A DNA stretch of 64,000 nt from CAIWHR01 sp963726775. Lineage in GTDB: Bacteria > Pseudomonadota > Gammaproteobacteria > Burkholderiales > Casimicrobiaceae. Positions within the stretch are counted from its first letter, which is position 1, and every line of letters starts with the position of its first letter. Under the pieces are notes generated by a model that searched no databases, was not told the DNA's origin, and saw only the letters and a program-made list of their open reading frames with translations. Of this stretch, positions 58,641 to 64,000 are shown piece by piece. Made by a program: the position numbers and the translations under genes. The stretch is taken from NCBI GenBank assembly GCA_963726775.1, contig CAVSDL010000001.1:1178001-1242000 (forward strand), in the 5' to 3' direction.

Positions 58641-59288
58641 TCAAAGATAGTCGCGGCCGAGCCGGTCGATCAGCGCGCGCGCGTCTCCGACGAGGTAGGG
58701 AGCGATCAAAGCCAGGACCTGGTACGCCGCACGGCTGGCGTCGGTATCGCCGGCGCTGTCGCGCGGTCCGCGCCCGATCCCCGCGAACGACGGCCAATAC
58801 GTAGCGACCAGCACGACGTTGTGCGCCAGCGCGGCAATGTCGCGGTTTGCGGCGACCATCGCGCCCGCGTCGACCATGCCGCGACACAACTCTACCACGG
58901 TGCCCACGCCCTGCCGGAGCAGCCGGCCGAACTGCATGCCGATCCTCCGATCGCGCGATGCGATCTCGTCGAGGTCGCGGTGCAGAAAGCGGTATTCCGC
59001 CATCAACTCGAAAAAAAGGTGCAGCCACAGCCAAAGATCCTCGACGCTGATTTTCCGGTCGCGGGGATTGAAGAGCAGCGGCCGCAGGCGTTCCTCGAAC
59101 GTCGCGCAGAGCTCGCCTACGATTTCGTCCTTGTTCCCGAAGTAGTAGTAAAGATTGCCGGGACTGATGTTCATCTCGCCCGCGATGTCCGCAGTCGTGA
59201 CATGCGCCGTGCCGTGACGGTTGAACAGGGCGAGACTCGTCACGAGGATTCGTTCGCGGGTGCGACGCGGTCGCTTTTTCTCGGACAT
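58641..59288 (-). CDS. TetR-family transcriptional regulator
   Basis: A 215-residue regulator. The N-terminal helix-turn-helix reads RERILVTSLALFNRHGTAHVTTADIAGEMNISPGNLYYYFGNKDEI; the remainder is a helical ligand-binding domain. A palindrome CTGAAC-N11-GTTCAG (59292-59314) lies directly upstream of the ATG and may be its own operator. Regulators of this shape often respond to fatty acids or acyl-CoA, which fits the island, but the ligand is inference. Confidence 0.92.
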   Translation of the reverse strand: MSEKKRPRRTRERILVTSLALFNRHGTAHVTTADIAGEMNISPGNLYYYFGNKDEIVGELCATFEERLRPLLFNPRDRKISVEDLWLWLHLFFELMAEYRFLHRDLDEIASRDRRIGMQFGRLLRQGVGTVVELCRGMVDAGAMVAANRDIAALAHNVVLVATYWPSFAGIGRGPRDSAGDTDASRAAYQVLALIAPYLVGDARALIDRLGRDYL

Positions 59289-59845
59289 GACCTGAACGTC
59301 AATGAGCGGTTCAGCGTCGATCCGGCTTCGCGCCGGCAAGCGTTGGCCCGGATCGCTGTCACGGGGCACCGAAGCATCGCGGCGGGTCCGGCGGCCGCGA
59401 ATTGCGCGCCCGTCAGGCAGTCTCCGCAACGCCGGCGGCCGGCAGTATGCCCGTCGGCGAATTCTGCCTGGGCCATCACGCAGACGCATGTTACTACGCG
59501 GAAGCGGGTCGCCGCGCATTCCCGCCCGAGGCGCGCCGATGCAACTTTGCATCGGCCCAGGGGCCCGCCGGCTTACTTTCACGGATGCGTTGCAGAGCCA
59601 AGAAGCGGGTCCGCGAGGCGCGAGGTGCCGCCGATAGCGGGTATGTCGGCAAGCCGAGTAACGTGGCGGACACGCTTTTTGGCAGCAACCCGAAGGGACG
59701 GGAGCGCTTGGCACCGCAGTTGGCAAATGAGCGCGTCGCTCGTCCTTGCAGTAGTCCCGCTATTGTCGTGGACTCGCGCCTTGAACCGCGCTCAAATCGC
59801 CCCCGTCGCATGCGCAACCGCAAGCCCGACAGGCGCCTAGTCTCA
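59289..59845. other. 557-base intergenic region upstream of the TetR gene
   Basis: Apart from the palindrome near the TetR start, nothing coding-like is seen. The region separates the TetR/TPR unit from the end of the patatin gene, both on the minus strand, and should hold the TetR promoter; TTGACG at about 59295-59300 on the minus strand could be a -35 element but is too near the ATG. Confidence 0.4.
59292..59314. promoter_or_regulatory. Candidate TetR-family operator
   Basis: Inverted repeat CTGAAC (59292-59297) and GTTCAG (59309-59314), spacer 11 bases, four bases upstream of the TetR start codon, where binding would block expression of the regulator. Confidence 0.4.
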
Positions 59846-61111
59846 CTACGATTCGCCGGCGAGCCAGCGCTCCAGCTGGTTCAACGCGTGGCCGAGATCG
59901 TGCGTGGCCGTCCGCATGTCGCCGCTTCGCTGCGCGTGAAGCGGGCGCGGGTCGTCGATCGCGTCGGCCACGTCGCGCTCGGGATCGCCGAGGCGGTCGT
60001 GTCGTAGCGCGATGCCGTGCCGCGCGAACTGCGGCTCGAGCAGCGCCGCGCGCGCGCGGAGATTCAGTCGCGTCTTGCGATAGGCTTCAGCACAAAGGTG
60101 CCTGCGCTGCGCGTAGCTGAAAATATTGGCGAAAAACATGTCGGCGTCCTCCCGATCCGGCTCGAAGAGCAGGACATCGGCGCGCGGATATTGCCGGCGA
60201 TACTTTTCCATCCCCACCTTCATGCGGGAATGGATGATCGCGCGGAACGTTTGCGCCAGTACGATCGGCAGGCCGCCGCCATTCAACTTCTCGACGGTGA
60301 GCCGCCCGCTTTGCGCGGCTTTGCTGGCATCGAAGGGAACGAGCGGGTTGACGCAAAGCAGCAGACCGATGCCCTCGTCCAGGGCAACCGACGCGTGGAG
60401 CGTCTTGTTGAGCGCGCCGTCGACGTAATGCTCGCCTCCGATCATGACCGGCGGAAACATGCCCGGAAGTGCGGCCGATGCCTCGATTGCCATGGAGATA
60501 GGAACGTGGTCGAGACGGGGCGCGCCGAACGTTACCGACGCGCCCGTGTCGAGGTTTGTCGCGACGAGAAACAGCTTTCGGCGCAGCTTGCGAAAATCGT
60601 TGGTGCGGCCCGGCGCCGCGAACAGGCGCCGCAGGAATTCGCCGACCGCCTGGTTGTCGAACATCCCGGTAGGCAGCGCATGCGACAGCGTCGCGAGCGA
60701 TTCCATCAGCCCGCGCCGGAACGGGTCACGCAGATATTGAAGCGTTGCCCGCGCGGCAAGCCTGGGCAGCGACCCCGCGCGAAAGGCAAATTCGGCGAGT
60801 GCTGGACGCAGAAAGACTTCGGGAGTCAGCGCCGCATCGGCCCCGTCGTCGATGAACAACCTGTACATCTGCGCCGGCGAGATGCCGTTCGCCAGCGCGG
60901 CGGCGACGAAGCTGCCGGAGGACACGCCGACGTAGACATCGAGGTCGGCGAGATCAACGCCTTCGAGCGAGTCGCTCAGCGCCAGTAACGCGCCAACTTC
61001 GTAGATCCCGCCCAGCGGTCCGCCGCCCGCCAATGCAAGGCCTACGCGGGGACGCTTGCGCCGCGGCTTCCGGGCGCGGGGTACACCCCCGGGCGCCGTA
61101 CGTGTCGGCAT
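59846..61111 (-). CDS. Patatin-like phospholipase/lipid acyl hydrolase
   Basis: A 421-residue patatin-family hydrolase. The oxyanion GGGPLGG (29-35), the GxSxG nucleophile S64 in VGVSSGSFVAA, and the DGA catalytic Asp in EHYVDGALNKT are intact. No signal peptide; the N-terminus is basic. Members cleave phospholipids, triacylglycerols or wax esters. Its location between phasin and TetR genes suggests breakdown of storage lipid. Confidence 0.9.
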   Translation of the reverse strand: MPTRTAPGGVPRARKPRRKRPRVGLALAGGGPLGGIYEVGALLALSDSLEGVDLADLDVYVGVSSGSFVAAALANGISPAQMYRLFIDDGADAALTPEVFLRPALAEFAFRAGSLPRLAARATLQYLRDPFRRGLMESLATLSHALPTGMFDNQAVGEFLRRLFAAPGRTNDFRKLRRKLFLVATNLDTGASVTFGAPRLDHVPISMAIEASAALPGMFPPVMIGGEHYVDGALNKTLHASVALDEGIGLLLCVNPLVPFDASKAAQSGRLTVEKLNGGGLPIVLAQTFRAIIHSRMKVGMEKYRRQYPRADVLLFEPDREDADMFFANIFSYAQRRHLCAEAYRKTRLNLRARAALLEPQFARHGIALRHDRLGDPERDVADAIDDPRPLHAQRSGDMRTATHDLGHALNQLERWLAGES

Positions 61112-61160
61112 CAGCCCCCCTTGTACGTTGCGTTGGCAGCGATGCCGCGAGCGTGTGTCC

Positions 61161-61628
61161 CTAGCCCCGCTTTGTCGCGCGCTTCGTCGTTCTCGCCGAT
61201 TTCGTCGCGCGGGCCCTGGATTGCTTCTGCGCGCGCGTCGCTTTGGCCGCCGGCACCGCGGTCCGTGAAATGCTCTTCGGGAGCTCGATTTTCGGCAGCG
61301 ATTTCGGCAACACCTGCTGCGCGAGGTTCACGGCCGTGATGGCGGCTCGTTTCACCGTCGATTCGACGGTCCGCCGCGTATGTTTCCAAGCGACGTTGGC
61401 TCGTGTCATCGATGTTTCGATCCGGTTGCCGACAAAGCGAATCGCGCGGGACTCGACGGCGGTCCCCTGTTTCACCAATGCCTTGAAGACATGGCTTGCT
61501 TCGCCCTGCACCCAGTCACGCGTGGCGACGGTGGCGCCCAGGCTTGCAAGCCACACCTGACGCGAAGCGGCGCGAGCGGCTTCGCCCATTTGGTACGGGT
61601 CGAAGTTGGCGGTGGATTGCTTGAGCAT
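61161..61628 (-). CDS. Second phasin-like granule protein with Lys/Arg/Ala tail
   Basis: A 155-residue protein. Its first 60 residues parallel the phasin at 55.2 kb (SRQVWLASLGATVATRDWVQ; FKALVKQGTAVESR). The C-terminal third is a KATR/ARATKSART-type tail like histone H1 or PhaF, which could bind DNA and tether granules to the nucleoid. AAGGAC precedes the ATG. The gene lies 49 bases before the patatin gene on the same strand, making a phasin-lipase operon likely. Confidence 0.8.
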   Translation of the reverse strand: MLKQSTANFDPYQMGEAARAASRQVWLASLGATVATRDWVQGEASHVFKALVKQGTAVESRAIRFVGNRIETSMTRANVAWKHTRRTVESTVKRAAITAVNLAQQVLPKSLPKIELPKSISRTAVPAAKATRAQKQSRARATKSARTTKRATKRG

Positions 61629-61712
61629 GATGTTGTCCTTTCAGTAGGTTGGCGATTTCGCGCTCGAATGGCGCTTCGGTTCAATGTAGCGTAGCCAGTT
61701 AGAGCAAACACC

Positions 61713-63368
61713 CTAATCGCCGCCGCGGGCAGCAGGCCGCGCGGGTTCCGGGGCGCTCGACGAAACAAGCGCGGACGCAAGCTCGGATGCGAGCCGTGCC
61801 ACCACGCCGTAGATGGAAAGCTGGGGATTCGCCCCGATCGAGGTCGGGAACAGCGAGCCGTCGTACACGTAGAGATTCGCGAGATGGTGATGGCGGCCGG
61901 CAGTGTCGACGACCGCGCGCGTCGGCTCCGGACCCATCGCGCACCCGCCCATCACGTGCGCGCTCACCACGGGCGTGACCAGCGGCGAGAGCGAGAAGGC
62001 ATTGATGGCGGCGCGCGCGTCGGTCCAGCTCGCATACCCGGCGCCGTCGCCATGGATCGGCATGACCGTCCTCGCGCCGGCGGCGAACTGAATCTCCGCC
62101 ATCGTCCGAAACGCGCGCCGCACGCCATCCCAAACGTAGGGCGTCAGCGGGTAATCGAGCACGGGGGTGCCGTCGCTGCCGAGGGTGACCGTGCCGCCGG
62201 GGCTGTCGGGGTGAAAGCCGTCGCGCAACAGTGCAATCTGGACGTGCAGATGCGGCAACTCGCGCATGTAGCCGGCGTGCGGCGGACCCTGGGTTGGCAG
62301 CGTGATCGCCATCAGGATCGGGTGGACGGGTGGCGCCTCGAGCTTGTACCCGATGGGGCCGTGCACCGGAACGGTGTCAAGGAAATGGTCGGAATAGATG
62401 GTCTGCGGCGCGCCTGCGTACGGCGCCACCCGCTCCGGCATCACCGCCGCGGATACGACGGTCGGATGCAGGAAGGTGCGCGTGCCGACAACCCCGTCCG
62501 GATCGGGAACGCGGCTCCGCAGGAGCAGTGCCGGCGAGCCTATCGCGCCGGCCGCAGCCACGTAGGCTCGCGCGCGGATCGTGATTCTGCGCGCGGAGGT
62601 GCGCACGCCCCGCGTGTCCATCGCCGCGCAGCGCAGCGCCGTGACGCGATCGTGCCGATGCACGAACTCGATGGCGCGGGCGCGAGTGACGAGCGTCGCG
62701 CCGCGGTCGAGCGCGCCGGGAATCGTCGTGACCAGCATCGACTGTTTCGCGTTGGTCGGGCAGCCCATCCCGCAATACCCGAGATTCCAGCAGCCTATGA
62801 CGTTGCGGCGGATCGCGGCCGCCGGAATGCCGATTTTCGCGGCGCCGCGGGCGAGCGCCTCGTTGTTCGCGTTCGGCGGCACTTCCCAGGGCGCGATCGA
62901 GAGCCGCGCCTCCATGCGGGCAAACCATGGCGCGAGATCCGCCGGCGTGAATCCGGTCAGGCCGTACGCGCGGTACCAATGCGCGAGCGTCGCCTCGGGC
63001 GTTCGGAAGGAACTCGTCCAGTTGACCGTCGTGCCGCCTCCGACGCAACGACCTTGCAGGATGTTGATCGCCTTGTCCTTGGTCTTGCGCGCCGCGGATT
63101 CCTGGTAGAGCTCGGGATAGGCGTCGGATTCGCGCATCCGAAAATCGCTCGATGTCCGCAGCGGGCCTTCCTCCACCAGGATCACGCCGAGCCCGGCCTC
63201 CGCAAGGATCTCCGCCGCTGTGCCGCCACCGGCTCCGGTCCCCACGATCACAACGTCGGCCTCCATGTCGAGATCGCTTTCCTGTGCCGACGCTTCGATC
63301 AGCTTCCAGCCGCGATCGATCCCCGCGCGGTAGGGATCCGGGATCGGCGATGTGGCGGCGCGGGTCAT
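61713..63368 (-). CDS. GMC-family FAD oxidoreductase
   Basis: A 551-residue flavoenzyme: N-terminal FAD fold DVVIVGTGAGGGTAAEILAE, RCVGGGTTVNWTSS, and C-terminal active-site block SAHVMGGCAMG followed by GANPQLSIYG. GMC enzymes oxidise alcohols. The central CWNLGYCGMGCP cysteine cluster is typical of the subgroup that works with a small exported subunit. The substrate is not shown; fatty alcohols are suggested by the neighbours. It overlaps the upstream partner gene by four bases. Confidence 0.9.
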   Translation of the reverse strand: MTRAATSPIPDPYRAGIDRGWKLIEASAQESDLDMEADVVIVGTGAGGGTAAEILAEAGLGVILVEEGPLRTSSDFRMRESDAYPELYQESAARKTKDKAINILQGRCVGGGTTVNWTSSFRTPEATLAHWYRAYGLTGFTPADLAPWFARMEARLSIAPWEVPPNANNEALARGAAKIGIPAAAIRRNVIGCWNLGYCGMGCPTNAKQSMLVTTIPGALDRGATLVTRARAIEFVHRHDRVTALRCAAMDTRGVRTSARRITIRARAYVAAAGAIGSPALLLRSRVPDPDGVVGTRTFLHPTVVSAAVMPERVAPYAGAPQTIYSDHFLDTVPVHGPIGYKLEAPPVHPILMAITLPTQGPPHAGYMRELPHLHVQIALLRDGFHPDSPGGTVTLGSDGTPVLDYPLTPYVWDGVRRAFRTMAEIQFAAGARTVMPIHGDGAGYASWTDARAAINAFSLSPLVTPVVSAHVMGGCAMGPEPTRAVVDTAGRHHHLANLYVYDGSLFPTSIGANPQLSIYGVVARLASELASALVSSSAPEPARPAARGGD

Positions 63369-63898
63369 CCGAACAGGGCAGGCGGTCCGTCGTAGCCGAT
63401 CGCAGGCCACGACGTCGGGTTGCCGTACCACGCCGCGAACACGAGCTGGTGCAGCGCATCGTAGGCCGAGCGCAGCAGCGTGAAGTTGCTCGTACGCCAG
63501 TCTTCGAGGAACTTGGCGACGTCCCGGCGGTCGGCCTCCCGCCAAGGCGACGCCACGCCTGCCAACGCGATCCGCGACGGCGCGAACCCCAGCAGCGCGA
63601 ACAGCTGCCCGAGTTCGCCTTGCGCGGCGGGCGGCAGTCCCGCGACGGCGCGGGCGACGTTAGCCACCGTTTCGCTGATCCTGTCAGTGCGCTGGCGTGA
63701 GTCCGTCGGCAGCGCGCCGTCGAGCATGATCGGCACGATGGCGGCGACGATCGCGGGTGCATCGACATCCAGAATTGCGAGCGACGCGGTTTCAAGCGAG
63801 GAAGGCAGCGCGTGGCGATCACCGCGGAGCCAATGCGCCGCGGCGAGCGCGGCCCCGCCGGCGATTCCGGCTAGGATGAAAGTGCGGCGGGTGAGCAT
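63365..63898 (-). CDS. Tat-signal partner subunit of the GMC oxidoreductase
   Basis: A 177-residue protein with a Tat-like signal (TRRTFILAGIAGGAALAAA). The mature part is helical (AIVAAIVPIMLDGAL, LEDWRTSNFTLLRSAYDALH, ending YGNPTSWPAIGYDGPP) and resembles gluconate-2-dehydrogenase subunit 3-like proteins, which escort GMC subunits across the membrane. Its stop overlaps the GMC start (ATGA), so they are made as a pair. Confidence 0.8.
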   Translation of the reverse strand: MLTRRTFILAGIAGGAALAAAHWLRGDRHALPSSLETASLAILDVDAPAIVAAIVPIMLDGALPTDSRQRTDRISETVANVARAVAGLPPAAQGELGQLFALLGFAPSRIALAGVASPWREADRRDVAKFLEDWRTSNFTLLRSAYDALHQLVFAAWYGNPTSWPAIGYDGPPALFG

Positions 63899-64000
63899 GA
63901 AGATGGGATCCGGTGGTGAGCCAAGCCAGTGCGCGGACCGCCCCCGCCGGGTTGACGCCCACAGGGTCTGCCGAGTGGGGAGGCCGCAAGTGTTACCGCG
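63899..64000. other. Right edge of window, no feature supported
   Basis: The last 102 bases lie upstream of the Tat-signal gene and may hold its promoter. No element is convincing. Confidence 0.4.

Noticed and set aside
59494..60007. ORFs in the region between TetR and patatin genes
   Set aside because: Arg/Ala-rich in both directions, overlapping each other, no start signals or motifs.

Overview
The window is GC-rich, gene-dense chromosomal DNA (about 50 supported protein genes, one tRNA, one riboswitch). The organism is most probably a betaproteobacterium. I infer this from protein resemblance (Kbl/Tdh, GcvT, TrpEGDC, TfpX/TfpZ, the roughly 1,280-residue DUF3683/FAD/Fe-S oxidoreductase) and from the rpe-gph-trpEGDC, DUF493-lipB-lipA and thiS-thiG...trmB layouts. 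No phage, insertion sequence or CRISPR array was seen.

Layout. 0-7 kb: end of comM, threonine catabolism (kbl-tdh), a small membrane protein, and a large FAD/Fe-S oxidoreductase broken by two single-base shifts. 7-12.2 kb: small membrane ORF, an unrecognised 551-residue protein, a YyaL-type thioredoxin-domain protein, a cytochrome c. 12.3-18.6 kb: promoter, tandem glycine riboswitch with terminator, gcvT-gcvH-gcvP and a D-amino acid dehydrogenase. 18.6-28 kb: pilin accessory protein, a frameshifted DUF4440 lipoprotein, D-Ala carboxypeptidase, D-amino acid aminotransferase, flavin reductase, cyclopropane synthase, DUF493-lipB-lipA, mltA. 28-34 kb: apaG, then rpe-gph-(Trp-rich leader ORF)-trpEGDC. 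34-39.5 kb: a CUT1 (Ugp-like) ABC importer and an EEP-fold phosphoesterase. 39.5-47.4 kb: a surface-glycan island (methyltransferases, glycosyltransferases, WbsX-type protein). 47.4-52.9 kb: trmB, a secreted protein, thiG, thiS, tRNA-Met, a glutathione peroxidase, a CarH/LitR-like B12 photoreceptor regulator and a membrane lipase. 52.9-63.9 kb: a neutral-lipid island.

How the genes work together. Threonine is split to glycine by Tdh/Kbl, and the glycine cleavage system under its riboswitch disposes of glycine. Dat, DacC and DadA handle D-alanine and other D-amino acids. The most striking part is the last 11 kb. It holds a bifunctional fatty acyl-CoA reductase closely resembling the Marinobacter MaACR type, an acyl-CoA-binding protein, a wax ester synthase/DGAT, two phasin-like granule proteins, a TPR protein, a TetR regulator, a patatin-like lipase and a GMC oxidoreductase with a Tat-type partner. 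Together they look like a self-contained module for making, coating, mobilising and re-oxidising wax esters.

The best candidates for new biology are that island, the Trp-rich leader fused by ATGA overlap between gph and trpE, and the divergent photoreceptor/peroxidase promoter with paired palindromes. Three apparent frameshifts (two in one gene) may be decay or sequence error and cannot be separated from sequence alone.
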